A DNA stretch of 47,101 bases from Arthrobacter sp. (GCF_030540645.1 NZ_JAUNVV010000012.1:7488-54588); one strand, 5' to 3'; positions 1 to 9,490 are shown, numbered from the stretch's first letter. The notes: a model not told the origin generated them from the sequence alone. Program-made: numbers and translations.

Positions 1-1
1 C

Positions 2-601
2 TCTGATGCTCCGGGCCTCAGTTTCGCTGTGGCGGACATCACCGACTGGCATCCTGCGGGGGACACGTTCGGCCCGACTCCCGACGGACGTGCTCCGGAG
101 AGCCGCGCCCCCGACGTCGTCGTATCCAACGCTGCACTCCAATGGGTCCCCGGGCACCGCGCCCTGATGGCTGGTTGGTTGGATGAGTTGCACCCCGGAG
201 CGTGGCTGGGCGTGCAGGTGCCCGGGAACTTCAACGCCCCCTCACACGTGATCATGCGCGAACTGGCAGCAAGTGCCCGGTGGCGCAAACAGCTCGACGG
301 CGTGCTGCGCCACGGGGATGCGGTGGGGGAGCCAGCCGAGTATCAGGAGCTGTTCCTGCGGGCTGGCGTGCAGGCGGAAGTGTGGGAAACCACCTACCTG
401 CACCTGCTGCAGGGCAAGGACCCCGTGCTTGACTGGGTGCGTGGCACCGGTCTGAGCCCTGTTCTGGCAGCGTTGGGGCCGGATGAGAGCGAACACTTTG
501 AGAAGGAGTATGCAACCGTGCTCGCGCAGGCGTATCCGCCGGGTGGGCATGGCACAGTATTTCCATTTAGGCGCATTTTCATGGTGGGAGAGAAGCAATG
601 A
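2..601 (+). CDS. tam: Trans-aconitate 2-methyltransferase-like SAM-dependent methyltransferase, 5' end missing
   Basis: The reading frame is open from base 2, so the true start and the SAM-binding glycine motif lie upstream; about 199 C-terminal residues are visible. The visible part has the family's DVVVSNAALQWVPGHRAL block (end of the Rossmann methyltransferase core), followed by LGVQVPGNFNAPSH and the RWRKQL region typical of Tam proteins. Tam methylates trans-aconitate, a spontaneous by-product of the citric acid cycle aconitate, at a carboxylate with S-adenosylmethionine; it is a soluble cytoplasmic enzyme. The GTG at 29 is internal and should not be taken as the start. The TGA stop overlaps the ATG of the next gene (ATGA at 598-601), so the two are probably translated together. 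The family call is good; the exact substrate is inferred from family resemblance. Confidence 0.8.
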   Translation, partial: SDAPGLSFAVADITDWHPAGDTFGPTPDGRAPESRAPDVVVSNAALQWVPGHRALMAGWLDELHPGAWLGVQVPGNFNAPSHVIMRELAASARWRKQLDGVLRHGDAVGEPAEYQELFLRAGVQAEVWETTYLHLLQGKDPVLDWVRGTGLSPVLAALGPDESEHFEKEYATVLAQAYPPGGHGTVFPFRRIFMVGEKQ

Positions 602-1296
602 GTGAACTTCAGGAGTTTCCGCAGGACTGGCAGCGGGCGCTGGTGATTGTGGCGCACCCCGACGACCCCGAATACGGGCAGGGGGCCGCGGTTGCCGAAT
701 GGGTTGCCCAGGGGAAGGAGTTGCACTATTTGCTGGCAACCCATGGTGAGGCAGGCATTGCCGGACTGGCACCGGAGCTTTCCGGGCCGCTTCGTGCTGT
801 GGAACAGCGGCGGGCGTGCGACCAGGTGGGTGTCAGTGAGTTGACCATGCTCCACTATCCCGATGGAAGAATTCAGGAAGGTCCTGGGCTGCGGCTGGAT
901 TTTGCCCGGCATATCCGCCGCGTCAAGCCGGACTTAGTGTTGACAATCAACCACCGGGATCACTGGGGGCCGGGACGTTGGAACAGCGCCGACCACCGGG
1001 CCGTGGGACGCACCGTCCTGGACGCCGTCTCCGACGCAGACAACGACTGGATCTTCCCCGAATTGCTGCAGGAAGGACTGCGCCGGCACAAGGTGCGGTG
1101 GGTTGCCATCAGTTCGCCGCAGCCGACGCACGCCCAAACCGTCAGCAGCGCCAGTATTGAAAAGGCGGTGGCCTCGCTCGCCGAACACAAGGAATACCTT
1201 CGGGCACTCAGCGACGAAGCCGTGGAAATTCAGGCCCGCAGGCACATCGAAATGGTCACGGACGGTGGTGCAGTGGCGTTTGAACTCTATGGCTGA
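598..1296 (+). CDS. PIG-L family N-acetyl-sugar deacetylase-like hydrolase
   Basis: This 232-residue protein has the PIG-L/LmbE zinc-hydrolase signature AHPDD at residues 19-23 (His20 and Asp23 as likely zinc ligands) and a second block NHRDHWGPGRW...ADHRAVG around 119-136, where His133 is the probable third ligand. Family members remove acetyl groups from N-acetylglucosamine conjugates (MshB in mycothiol synthesis, Mca, and teicoplanin-type deacetylases). Here nothing identifies the substrate. It is shorter than MshB and Mca (near 290-300 residues), so I do not assign it to mycothiol synthesis. It overlaps the methyltransferase by four bases, which is a common actinobacterial pairing and suggests one transcript. 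A cytoplasmic location is expected because no signal peptide is visible. Confidence 0.85.
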   Translation: MSELQEFPQDWQRALVIVAHPDDPEYGQGAAVAEWVAQGKELHYLLATHGEAGIAGLAPELSGPLRAVEQRRACDQVGVSELTMLHYPDGRIQEGPGLRLDFARHIRRVKPDLVLTINHRDHWGPGRWNSADHRAVGRTVLDAVSDADNDWIFPELLQEGLRRHKVRWVAISSPQPTHAQTVSSASIEKAVASLAEHKEYLRALSDEAVEIQARRHIEMVTDGGAVAFELYG

Positions 1297-1391
1297 AGAG
1301 GCCTAGCGGCGGCCCGGTTCCGCTCTCAGCGGTTGGGCACAGACATTGTCGGCAGGCAGGAGTAAATTGTTCTCAGCGGATGGTTGTCAAT

Positions 1392-1408
1392 GCGAACTGA
1401 TTATTCGC
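1392..1408. promoter_or_regulatory. Possible operator upstream of the ABC exporter operon
   Basis: The leader between the deacetylase and the exporter operon holds the inverted repeat GCGAA (1392-1396) and TTCGC (1404-1408), seven bases apart, ending ten bases before the AGGAGG ribosome site at 1418-1423. YtrA-type GntR regulators usually repress the ABC operon they belong to, and the third gene of this operon is such a regulator, so this repeat is a candidate site. The same leader also carries a direct repeat CTCAGCGG[T/A]TGG near 1325 and 1374. Short arms make chance occurrence possible. Confidence 0.25.
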
Positions 1409-1427
1409 GCAAGTCATAGGAGGATGT

Positions 1428-3191
1428 GTGCTGTTCAAGCTTGTTGCCCGCAATCTGGCACCACACAAGGTGCCGTTGATTGCCATTGTGGTGCTGCAGT
1501 TCCTGTCAACGCTGGCAACGTTGTACCTGCCCACGCTCAACGCCGACATCATCGACGACGGCGTGGTCAAGGGCAACATCGGCCTGATCTGGAGCTTGGG
1601 CCAATGGATGCTGCTGATCACCGCCGGTCAGATCGTGTGCGCCATCACGGCCACGTATCTCAGTGCCCGGCTGGCCATGGGTGTGGGACGGCAGATCCGC
1701 CGCGACCTTTTCAATAAAGTCGAGACGTTTTCCTCCCAGGAAGTGGGCACCATCGGTGCCCCGTCATTGATTACCCGTACCACCAACGATGTCCAGCAAG
1801 TGCAGATGCTCACGTTGATGTCCTTCACCCTGATGGTGACAGCGCCCATTATGAGCATCGGCGGAGTCATCCTCGCCATGGCCCAGGACGTGCCACTGTC
1901 CGGCCTGCTGCTCGTCATCCTCCCGGTACTACTCGTCGCCATCGGGCTCATTGTGCGTGTCCTGGTCCCCACCTTCCGGAAGGTCCAGCGCCAGCTCGAC
2001 GACATCAACGGCGTGCTGCGCGAGCAAATCACCGGCATCAGCGTCATCCGCGCCTTCGGCCGCCGGAACTACGAGGCCGACCGTTTCGCCACAGCCAACG
2101 GTGCCTTGACAGCGTCCCAACTGCGGGCCGGTCGACTTATGGCCCTGATGTTTCCCACCATCTTCTTCGTCGTCAACGTCACCAGCGTGGGCGTGCTGTG
2201 GTTCGGCGGGCAGCGGATCGACTCCGGTGCCATGCAGATCGGCGCCCTCACGGCGTTCCTGAGCTACATCATGCAAATACTCATGGCCGTCATGATGGCC
2301 ATGTTCATGTTCATGATGATCCCGCGCGCCGCCGTCAGCGCTGAGCGCATCATGGAGGTCCTCACCACGGACTCCACCGTGGTGGACGCGCAGGACGCCG
2401 TGCACGTTGCCAAGCTCGACGGCGTGTTGCACGTCCGTGACGCAGCGTTCCGTTACCCCGGTGCCAAGGACCCCGTCCTTTCGGGTGTCACGTTCAGCGC
2501 GGGCCCCGGAACCACGACGGCGATCATCGGCTCCACCGGTAGCGGCAAGTCCACACTGGTGAACCTCATACCCCGTCTGTTGGATGCCACGACCGGGGAC
2601 ATCGAGCTGGGTGGATACAACATCAAGGCCGTCACCTTGGCAGGGCTGCGCGGTTCCATCGGGCTCGTGCCGCAAAAGGCGTATCTGTTCACCGGGACGG
2701 TGGCCAGCAACCTTCGCATGGGCAACCCCGACGCCACCGATGAACAGTTGTGGGAGGCCTTGGAGACGGCCCAAGCCGCAGATTTTGTGCGCCGCATGCC
2801 CGGGGAACTGCAGGCAACCATTGGACAAGGCGGTTCCAACGTCTCCGGCGGCCAGCGCCAGCGCCTGTGCATAGCCCGGGCCATCACGGCGCAGCCGTCG
2901 CTCTACTTGTTTGACGACAGCTTCTCCGCCCTCGACTACGCCACCGACGCCAAGCTGCGGGCCGCCCTGAAACCCGTAACCCGAGAGGCTGCCGTGCTTG
3001 TCGTGGCACAGCGTGTGGGCACCATCAAGGATGCCGACAATATCCTCGTGCTTGATGAAGGGCGTCTGGTGGGACAGGGAACCCACGAACAACTGCTCGA
3101 AACGTGCCCCACCTACCAAGAAATCGTCACCTCGCAACTCAGCGCAGAGGACTCGGACATCAGCGCAGAGGACCAGGAGAGCCCAGCATGA
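1428..3191 (+). CDS. ABC exporter half-transporter with degenerate ATPase site
   Basis: A 587-residue fusion of a six-helix type I exporter domain (about 1-310) and a nucleotide-binding domain (about 330-570). Walker A is GSTGSGKST at 368-376 and the signature VSGGQ is at 472-476. The catalytic carboxylate after Walker B is Asp497 (LYLFDD), not Glu, and the switch histidine is replaced by Gln528 (VVAQRV). Asp plus Gln at these positions is the known mark of the degenerate subunit in heterodimeric exporters such as TM287/288, BmrCD and LmrCD. The partner is the next gene, which overlaps by four bases. GTG at 1428 is chosen because AGGAGG lies four bases before it. The substrate is unknown; drugs, lipids or peptides are all possible. 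It should be an inner-membrane protein. Confidence 0.9.
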   Translation: MLFKLVARNLAPHKVPLIAIVVLQFLSTLATLYLPTLNADIIDDGVVKGNIGLIWSLGQWMLLITAGQIVCAITATYLSARLAMGVGRQIRRDLFNKVETFSSQEVGTIGAPSLITRTTNDVQQVQMLTLMSFTLMVTAPIMSIGGVILAMAQDVPLSGLLLVILPVLLVAIGLIVRVLVPTFRKVQRQLDDINGVLREQITGISVIRAFGRRNYEADRFATANGALTASQLRAGRLMALMFPTIFFVVNVTSVGVLWFGGQRIDSGAMQIGALTAFLSYIMQILMAVMMAMFMFMMIPRAAVSAERIMEVLTTDSTVVDAQDAVHVAKLDGVLHVRDAAFRYPGAKDPVLSGVTFSAGPGTTTAIIGSTGSGKSTLVNLIPRLLDATTGDIELGGYNIKAVTLAGLRGSIGLVPQKAYLFTGTVASNLRMGNPDATDEQLWEALETAQAADFVRRMPGELQATIGQGGSNVSGGQRQRLCIARAITAQPSLYLFDDSFSALDYATDAKLRAALKPVTREAAVLVVAQRVGTIKDADNILVLDEGRLVGQGTHEQLLETCPTYQEIVTSQLSAEDSDISAEDQESPA

Positions 3192-5122
3192 GCATGATGA
3201 GAGGACGCGGCGGTCCGCCACAAAAAAAGGCCATGAACTTTGGGCCCAGCCTTAAGCGAATCCTGCTGCTGATGGCCCCCGACAAGGTTCGCATCGCCGT
3301 CGTGTTGGTCATGGCCGCCATTTCGGTGGGCTTGTCAGTGGTGGCGCCCAAAATCCTGGGCAACGCCACGGACATCATCTTTGACGGTGTCGTGGGGAAA
3401 ATGCTCCAGCAGTTCCCGGCTGGCACCACCAAGGACCAGGCTGTGGCAGCGCTGCGTGCCAGCGGCCAAGGTCAACTGGCGGACATGCTCTCAGCCATGA
3501 ACGTGGTGCCAGGACAGGGCCTTGACTTATCGGCTCTCGGGGCAATCCTGCTGGTTGTGCTGGGCCTGTATGTGTGCGCCTTCTTCTTCAACTGGTCGCA
3601 GGGCTACATGACCACAGGCATAGTCCAACGTGCGATGTACCGCTTGCGGCAGGGCATTGAGGAAAAGCTCGACCGGCTGCCCATGTCCCACTTTCAAGAA
3701 GAATCCCGCGGTGACGTGCTGTCCCGCGTCACGAATGACATCGACAACTTCGGCCAAACCCTCAACCAGACCCTGACTCAGATCCTTATTGCCGTCCTGA
3801 CCGTCGTTGGGGTGCTGGGCATGATGTTCTCCATCTCCCCGCTGTTGGCCGGCATCTCCCTGCTCACGCTGCCCATCGTGGCCCTGATCACGGTGCTCAT
3901 TGCCAAGCGGTCACAGGTGCAATTTGCGGCACAGTGGAAAAGCACGGGCGACTTGAACGGCCATGTGGAGGAAATGTTCACCGGACACGAGATCGTGAAG
4001 GCCTTCGGCCAGCAGGAAGCAGCGATTGAAAAGTTTAAGGTTTCCAACGACTACCTGTATGAATCCAGTGCCAAGGCACAGTTCATTTCAGGGATCATCA
4101 TGCCGAGCACCAACTTTGTGGCGAATCTGAACTACGTGGTGATTGCCGTGCTCGGCGGTATCCAGGTAGCCCAGGGCGTCATCACCATCGGCAGCGTTCA
4201 GGCGTTCATCCAGTACTCGCGCCAGTTCAGCCAGCCCATGGCCCAGCTGGCCAGCATGATCAACCTGCTCCAATCCGGTGTGGCGTCGGCCGAGCGGGTC
4301 TTTGAACTGCTCGATGCGCAGGAGCAGCGGCCCGACCACATTCCAGCTGCCCTCTTGGCAGAGCCTGCCGGACGCGTCGTGTTCGACCACGTCAACTTTG
4401 GCTACAAGCCGGACGAGCCGCTCATCAAGGACCTTTCCTTCGTCGCCGAGCCGGGTGAGACGGTGGCCATTGTCGGTCCCACCGGTGCTGGCAAGACCAC
4501 GCTGGTGAACCTGCTCATGCGGTTCTACGAGATTGATTCCGGGACCATCACCGTCGACGGCGTCAACACGGCCAAGCTGACCCGCGAGGACCTGCGCAGC
4601 CAGTTCGGCATGGTCCTGCAGGATGCGTGGCTGTTTATCGGCACCATTCGGGCCAACCTGGCCTACGGGAAGCTGGATGCCACCGACGAGGAGATCCTGG
4701 CAGCGGCCAAGGCAACGCACGTGGAGCACTTTGTGCGCTCACTCCCGGATGGCTACGAGACCATCTTGACGGACGACGGCGGTGGGCTCAGCCAAGGGCA
4801 GCGCCAGCTCATGACCATTGCGCGCGCCTGGATCTCCAACCCTGGCATCCTCATCCTTGACGAGGCCACCAGCTCCGTTGACACCCGCACCGAAGTCATG
4901 ATCCGCCAAGCCATGAATCGGCTGCGCGCCAACCGGACCAGCTTCGTCATCGCGCACCGGCTTTCCACGATCCGTGATGCGGATCTGATCCTTGTCATGG
5001 ACCACGGTGAGATCATTGAACAAGGCAGTCATGAGGAACTGTTGGCACGCAAGGGTTTCTACTACGATCTGTACATGAGTCAATTCGGAGATCCCATGGT
5101 GGAGGAGGTGGCGCAGCGATGA
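3188..5122 (+). CDS. ABC exporter half-transporter, catalytic partner
   Basis: A 644-residue transmembrane-ATPase fusion starting at the ATG inside the ATGA overlap with the upstream gene; longer upstream readings cover the partner's coding end and are not supported. Helix 1 is followed by a long external loop (about 65-115), then the remaining helices, then the nucleotide-binding domain. Walker A is GPTGAGKT (430-437), Walker B ends DE (Asp558, Glu559) and the switch His590 sits in FVIAHRLSTI, so this subunit holds the canonical catalytic residues. Its own signature is LSQGQ (534-538) in place of LSGGQ. In a heterodimer that signature faces the degenerate Walker B of the partner, so both halves of one site are altered while the other stays complete. 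This fits one asymmetric multidrug-type exporter. Confidence 0.9.
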   Translation: MSMMRGRGGPPQKKAMNFGPSLKRILLLMAPDKVRIAVVLVMAAISVGLSVVAPKILGNATDIIFDGVVGKMLQQFPAGTTKDQAVAALRASGQGQLADMLSAMNVVPGQGLDLSALGAILLVVLGLYVCAFFFNWSQGYMTTGIVQRAMYRLRQGIEEKLDRLPMSHFQEESRGDVLSRVTNDIDNFGQTLNQTLTQILIAVLTVVGVLGMMFSISPLLAGISLLTLPIVALITVLIAKRSQVQFAAQWKSTGDLNGHVEEMFTGHEIVKAFGQQEAAIEKFKVSNDYLYESSAKAQFISGIIMPSTNFVANLNYVVIAVLGGIQVAQGVITIGSVQAFIQYSRQFSQPMAQLASMINLLQSGVASAERVFELLDAQEQRPDHIPAALLAEPAGRVVFDHVNFGYKPDEPLIKDLSFVAEPGETVAIVGPTGAGKTTLVNLLMRFYEIDSGTITVDGVNTAKLTREDLRSQFGMVLQDAWLFIGTIRANLAYGKLDATDEEILAAAKATHVEHFVRSLPDGYETILTDDGGGLSQGQRQLMTIARAWISNPGILILDEATSSVDTRTEVMIRQAMNRLRANRTSFVIAHRLSTIRDADLILVMDHGEIIEQGSHEELLARKGFYYDLYMSQFGDPMVEEVAQR

Positions 5123-5502
5123 ACTCAATGGATGTACTCTTGCGACGCTGGCACCTTGACACGGCGTCAACTGTGCCGCCGTTCGAGCAAATCCGTCTGC
5201 GCATCCTTGATCTGGCATCCTCCGGTGGCCTAGCCGTGGGGAGCCGGCTACCGTCGGTGCGGGCGCTTGCGGCCGAACTCAGCGTGGCAGCGAACACCGT
5301 GGCCCGGGCATACCGAGAGCTGGAGCAAGCAGGCATTGTGGTGACCGCCGGGCGCAGCGGCACGGCCGTTGCCTCCGGGGGGGACAAGATGGCCGCCCAG
5401 GTGGCGGCTGCTGCGGACGTGTTCGCCGCCGTCGTGCGTGAAATGGGAGTGCCGCAGGCGCAGGCGCTGCGCATCGTCACGGCAGCGCTTGAGCACCGCT
5501 AA
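5119..5502 (+). CDS. GntR-family regulator, YtrA-like
   Basis: A 127-residue protein with an N-terminal winged helix: the blocks PPFEQIRLRILDLA, GSRLPSVRALAAELSVAANTVARAYRELEQAGIV are the classic GntR DNA-binding domain (about residues 20-90). Only a short helical tail follows, as in the YtrA subfamily, which lacks a large ligand-binding domain. YtrA-type proteins are normally encoded with ABC transporters and repress their own operon. This fits the four-base overlap (ATGA at 5119-5122) with the exporter gene. It probably acts at the leader before 1428. The inducer is not evident from sequence. Confidence 0.88.
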   Translation: MNSMDVLLRRWHLDTASTVPPFEQIRLRILDLASSGGLAVGSRLPSVRALAAELSVAANTVARAYRELEQAGIVVTAGRSGTAVASGGDKMAAQVAAAADVFAAVVREMGVPQAQALRIVTAALEHR

Positions 5503-5517
5503 AATCTGAACAATACT

Positions 5518-5533
5518 TCGAACGAACTTTCGA
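5518..5533. promoter_or_regulatory. LexA (SOS) box upstream of uvrA
   Basis: The sequence TCGAACGAACTTTCGA matches the actinobacterial/Bacillus-type SOS box TCGAAC-N4-GTTCGA at all but one position (T for G at the start of the right arm). It lies 83 bases before the uvrA ATG, just after the stop of the GntR gene. A possible -10 element TAGACT follows at 5535-5540, so LexA bound here would block transcription. uvrA is a standard SOS gene, which supports the call. Confidence 0.8.
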
Positions 5534-5615
5534 TTAGACTAAATCATGAATGCAATGCGCGGCGGACCGCCAGCCGTTACGCGGCCCTGCCGTGGACAGT
5601 GATGTGAAGGAAACA

Positions 5616-8504
5616 ATGGCCCAGTCTTCAACCCCTGCAAGTGTGCAAAAGCGCCCCGACCTGTCGCGTCTGGTGGTCAAGGGGGCTCGTGAACACAACC
5701 TGCGCAACGTCGACCTCGACCTGCCGCGTGACGCCATGATCGTGTTCACCGGGCTTTCCGGTTCCGGAAAGTCCTCGCTGGCTTTCGACACGATCTTTGC
5801 CGAGGGTCAGCGCCGCTATGTGGAATCCCTCTCCGCCTATGCGCGCCAGTTCCTGGGCCAGGTGGACAAACCCGATGTGGACTTCATCGAGGGGCTGTCC
5901 CCGGCCGTCTCGATCGACCAGAAGTCGACGAGCAAGAACCCCCGTTCCACCGTGGGCACCATCACTGAAATCTATGACTACATGCGCCTGCTCTGGGCCC
6001 GGGTGGGCACACCGCACTGCCCCGTGTGCGGGGAGCCGATCGCGAAGCAGACACCGCAGCAAATCGTGGACCAGCTGTTGGAGATGGCCGACGGCACACG
6101 GTTTCAGATCCTGGCGCCGGTGGTGCGGGACCGCAAGGGAGAATTTGTTGAGCTGTTCAAGGAGCTCACCGCCAAGGGATATTCGCGTGCCCGGGTCGAC
6201 GGCGAGCAGATCCAGCTCTCGGATCCGCCCAAGCTGAAGAAGACGTTCAAGCACACCATCGAGGTGGTGGTTGACCGCCTGGTGGTGAAGGATGGCATTC
6301 AGCAGCGCCTGACGGACTCCGTGGAAACTGCCTTGGGCCTGGCAGACGGCCGTGTCCTGGCTGACTTGGTCGACTTGGAGGAAGCGGACCCTGCACGTTT
6401 GCGGTCCTTCTCCGAGAATTTGGCCTGTCCCAATGAGCACCCGCTGGCCATCGATGAGATTGAGCCGCGTTCGTTCTCTTTCAACAACCCCTTTGGCGCC
6501 TGTACTGCGTGCAGCGGCATCGGCACGAAACTCGAAGTCGACGAGGAGCTTGTGGTCCCCAACCCGTTCCTGTCGCTGCGCGAAGGTGCCATTGCCCCGT
6601 GGTCGCTGGGCACCGCCACCACCGATTACTGGAACAGGCTCCTGGACGGACTGGCGGCGGACCTCGGTTTTGCGCTGGAGACGCCATGGAACAAGCTGGA
6701 CTCCGATGCGCGCACCGCCATCCTGTACGGCAAGGACCACAAAGTGGTGGTGCAGTACAAGAACCGTTTTGGCCGCGAACGCAAGTACAGCACCGGCTTT
6801 GAGGGTGCCGTGCAGTACATCCAGCGTAAGCACACCGAAACGGAGTCGGACTCCGCCCGTGACCGCTACGAAGAGTACATGCGCCAGATTCCGTGCCCGT
6901 CCTGCGGCGGCGCACGCCTGAATCCTGCCTCGCTGTCAGTGCTGATCAACGACAAGTCGATCGCCGAAGTATGTGCGCTGTCCATGCGTGACTGCTTTGC
7001 GTTCCTATCCAACCTGGTACTGACCGGCCGTGAAGCCCAGATTGCCAGCCAGGTGTTGAAGGAAATCCAAGCCCGGCTGAAGTTCCTGCTGGACGTCGGT
7101 CTGGAATACCTGAACCTGGAACGTGCCTCCGCCACTCTCTCCGGCGGTGAAGCCCAGCGCATCCGCCTGGCCACACAGATTGGCTCCGGCCTGGTCGGCG
7201 TCCTCTACGTGCTGGACGAGCCGTCCATCGGCCTGCACCAACGCGACAACCGCAGGCTCATTGAAACGTTGACTCGCCTGCGCGATCTGGGCAACACGCT
7301 CATCGTCGTCGAGCATGACGAGGACACCATCAAGGAGGCCGACTGGATCGTGGACATCGGCCCCGGCGCCGGCGAGCACGGCGGGGAAGTGGTGCACTCC
7401 GGCTCCTTGGAGGGACTGCTGGCCAACACCCGCTCCCTGACAGGTGACTATCTATCAGGCCGCAGAAGCATTCCACTGCCAGCCAAGCGGCGCAAGTATG
7501 ACAAAAAACGTGAACTCGTCGTGGTGGGCGCGAAGGAAAACAACCTGCTCAACCTTGACGTGAAGTTCCCGCTCGGTGTGTTCACTGCGGTCACGGGTGT
7601 CAGCGGCTCCGGCAAGTCAACGCTCGTCAACGAGATCCTGTACAAGGTCCTGGCCAACAAGCTCAACGGTGCCAAGCAGGTAGCCGGTCGGCACCTGCGC
7701 ATTGACGGGCTGGAACACCTCGACAAGGTGGTCCACGTGGACCAAAGCCCCATTGGCCGCACCCCGCGTTCCAACCCGGCCACGTACACGGGCGTTTTCG
7801 ACAACATCCGCAAGCTCTTTGCGGAGACGAACGAGTCCAAGATGCGCGGCTACCAGCCGGGCCGCTTCTCCTTCAACGTCAAGGGCGGGCGCTGCGAAGC
7901 GTGCACGGGCGACGGCACGTTGAAGATTGAAATGAACTTCCTGCCCGACGTGTACGTTCCCTGCGAGGTGTGCCACGGCGCGCGCTACAACCGTGAAACC
8001 CTCGAGGTGCACTACAAGGGCAAGTCCATTGCGGACGTGCTGAACATGCCGATCGAGGAGGGCGCGGAGTTCTTCGCCGCGTTCACCCCGATCGCCAGGC
8101 ACCTGCGCACGCTGGTCGACGTCGGGCTTGGCTACGTGCGGCTGGGGCAGGCGTCCACCACGCTCTCCGGCGGCGAGGCGCAGCGCGTGAAGCTGGCTGC
8201 GGAACTGCAAAAACGTTCCAACGGACGCAGCATCTACGTTTTGGACGAGCCCACCACGGGCCTGCACTTTGAAGACATCCGCAAGCTGCTGCTCGTGCTG
8301 CAGGGGCTCGTGGACAAGGGAAACACCGTCATTGTCATTGAACACAACCTCGATGTGATCAAGAGTGCCGACTGGATTGTGGACCTCGGCCCCGACGGGG
8401 GCACTGGCGGCGGGCGCGTTGTGGCCACCGGCACGCCGGAGAAAGTGGCGAAAAGCACGGAAAGCTACACGGCGGAGTTCCTGCGCGAGGTCCTGGCGCC
8501 CTAG
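5616..8504 (+). CDS. uvrA: Excinuclease ABC subunit A (UvrA)
   Basis: UvrA is the damage-sensing ATPase of nucleotide excision repair; it loads UvrB on lesions for UvrC (encoded at 10149). The 962-residue product carries two ABC ATPase modules: Walker [10 protein letters not shown] (about 46-54) and GVSGSGKST near 660, each with a later LSGGEAQR signature and LDEP(S/T) Walker B. The C-terminal zinc finger is canonical (CEAC ... CEVC). The first has CPNEH ... CTAC, so one cysteine is replaced by histidine, as I recall for actinobacterial UvrA. The ATG at 5616 is chosen for the GAAGGA ribosome site (5606-5611) and the MAQ...[14 protein letters not shown] family-like start. An ATG at 5550 would add 22 residues. 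It sits behind a LexA box and is likely SOS-induced. Confidence 0.97.
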   Translation: MAQSSTPASVQKRPDLSRLVVKGAREHNLRNVDLDLPRDAMIVFTGLSGSGKSSLAFDTIFAEGQRRYVESLSAYARQFLGQVDKPDVDFIEGLSPAVSIDQKSTSKNPRSTVGTITEIYDYMRLLWARVGTPHCPVCGEPIAKQTPQQIVDQLLEMADGTRFQILAPVVRDRKGEFVELFKELTAKGYSRARVDGEQIQLSDPPKLKKTFKHTIEVVVDRLVVKDGIQQRLTDSVETALGLADGRVLADLVDLEEADPARLRSFSENLACPNEHPLAIDEIEPRSFSFNNPFGACTACSGIGTKLEVDEELVVPNPFLSLREGAIAPWSLGTATTDYWNRLLDGLAADLGFALETPWNKLDSDARTAILYGKDHKVVVQYKNRFGRERKYSTGFEGAVQYIQRKHTETESDSARDRYEEYMRQIPCPSCGGARLNPASLSVLINDKSIAEVCALSMRDCFAFLSNLVLTGREAQIASQVLKEIQARLKFLLDVGLEYLNLERASATLSGGEAQRIRLATQIGSGLVGVLYVLDEPSIGLHQRDNRRLIETLTRLRDLGNTLIVVEHDEDTIKEADWIVDIGPGAGEHGGEVVHSGSLEGLLANTRSLTGDYLSGRRSIPLPAKRRKYDKKRELVVVGAKENNLLNLDVKFPLGVFTAVTGVSGSGKSTLVNEILYKVLANKLNGAKQVAGRHLRIDGLEHLDKVVHVDQSPIGRTPRSNPATYTGVFDNIRKLFAETNESKMRGYQPGRFSFNVKGGRCEACTGDGTLKIEMNFLPDVYVPCEVCHGARYNRETLEVHYKGKSIADVLNMPIEEGAEFFAAFTPIARHLRTLVDVGLGYVRLGQASTTLSGGEAQRVKLAAELQKRSNGRSIYVLDEPTTGLHFEDIRKLLLVLQGLVDKGNTVIVIEHNLDVIKSADWIVDLGPDGGTGGGRVVATGTPEKVAKSTESYTAEFLREVLAP

Positions 8505-8523
8505 CCCCTTCCACTACGACGCA

Positions 8524-8580
8524 CGAGTTGCCACTTATGGCGCCCAAGAACGTGTTTTGGGCACCACAAGTGGCATCTCG
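8524..8580. repeat. 57-bp imperfect palindrome (REP/MITE-like candidate)
   Basis: The arms 8524-8549 and 8555-8580 pair over 26 positions with only three mismatches (at 8528/8576, 8537/8567, 8541/8563) and one G-T pair, leaving a five-base loop. Left-arm core is GTTGCCACTTATGG and right-arm core CCACAAGTGGCATC. There is no T-run on either side, so it is not a standard intrinsic terminator, although it could end or protect the uvrA transcript. I saw no second copy in this window. The intergenic position, length and symmetry resemble dispersed palindromic elements, but that is inference. Confidence 0.6.
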
Positions 8581-8692
8581 CGACGACTCGAGCCGACAGG
8601 GCAGCATTTAGGCGTTTGATGTCCGGCTAGTGTGCTGAAATATGTGCGCTGGGACATAGATGAGGCAAGCCGGTGCCCTATCGTGAGAAACT

Positions 8693-9490
8693 ATGGACGT
8701 GACTACGCCCTCTCCAGCCATAAACAACACCGGTCGCCGCTCAGCCGTCATTTTTGATCTGGATGGCACGCTGGTGGACCCTGCAGGCGGCATTACCGGT
8801 GGGGTTGAACATGCCCTCCGCGCCATGAACATTCCGGTCCCGGACACAAACGTCCTGAACAGCCTGATCGGACCCAAGTTGGCTGACACCCTTATCCGCG
8901 TTGCCGGCGTGCCAGCGGCGCAGGTGCACGAAGTAATCGCTATCTACCGGCAGTGGTACCGCGAACGTGGCATGGCAATGTCACTGGTGTACCCGGGCGT
9001 CAGGGAACTGTTGGGGCAGTTGAAGAACGACGGCGTGGTGCTGGCTGTTGCCACGCAAAAGCCGGAGCCGCTCGCCAAGGTGCTTTTAGCCCACCACGGA
9101 CTGGCCGACTACTTTTTTGTTATTCGCGGCTCCCATTCCAACGAGTCGCTCATGCCTGGGGATGACGGCTACCGCCCCGGCAAGAACGAGATCATTGCCG
9201 CAGCGTTGCAGGACCTGGTTGCGCACCCGAACGGAGTGGAGCATGCCGTCATGGTGGGGGACAGGAGTCAGGACGTGCAGGGGGCGCGCAGCAACGGGCT
9301 CGACTGCATTGGGGTCGCCTGGGGATTTGCCGGTGACGGTGAGTTGGCCGGGGCGGGTGTGAGCGTGCTTGTCCACAATGCCGGCGAACTGGAACTGGCA
9401 CTGGCAACGCCCACGGCACCGCAGGCGGAGAAAATGCGCTCGAGCAGCACGTCAGGGAAATCAGGAGAGGCCCATCATGGAGCTGTATGA
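8693..9490 (+). CDS. HAD-superfamily hydrolase, phosphoglycolate phosphatase-like
   Basis: A 265-residue HAD phosphatase. Motif I is FDLDGTLVDP, giving Asp22 as nucleophile and Asp24 as acid/base; a helical cap follows (about 35-110), motif II is in LAVATQKPE, motif III the lysine in YRPGKNEII, and motif IV is MVGDRSQDVQGARSNG. This order and cap type match Gph/pyrophosphatase-like HAD proteins, but substrate range in this family cannot be read from sequence. A -10-like TATCGT (8679-8684) ends eight bases before the ATG and there is no good ribosome site, so the mRNA may be nearly leaderless. The last 14 bases overlap the next gene. The C-terminal 25 or so residues after the Rossmann core look unstructured. 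Confidence 0.85.
   Translation: MDVTTPSPAINNTGRRSAVIFDLDGTLVDPAGGITGGVEHALRAMNIPVPDTNVLNSLIGPKLADTLIRVAGVPAAQVHEVIAIYRQWYRERGMAMSLVYPGVRELLGQLKNDGVVLAVATQKPEPLAKVLLAHHGLADYFFVIRGSHSNESLMPGDDGYRPGKNEIIAAALQDLVAHPNGVEHAVMVGDRSQDVQGARSNGLDCIGVAWGFAGDGELAGAGVSVLVHNAGELELALATPTAPQAEKMRSSSTSGKSGEAHHGAV

Noticed and set aside
1929-3221. 430-residue minus-strand frame
   Set aside because: Lies antisense to an ABC exporter gene with complete motifs; its composition is that of a shadow frame in high-G+C DNA and it matches no family.
5550-5615. Longer UvrA start
   Set aside because: No ribosome site and no family conservation; GAAGGA stands before 5616.
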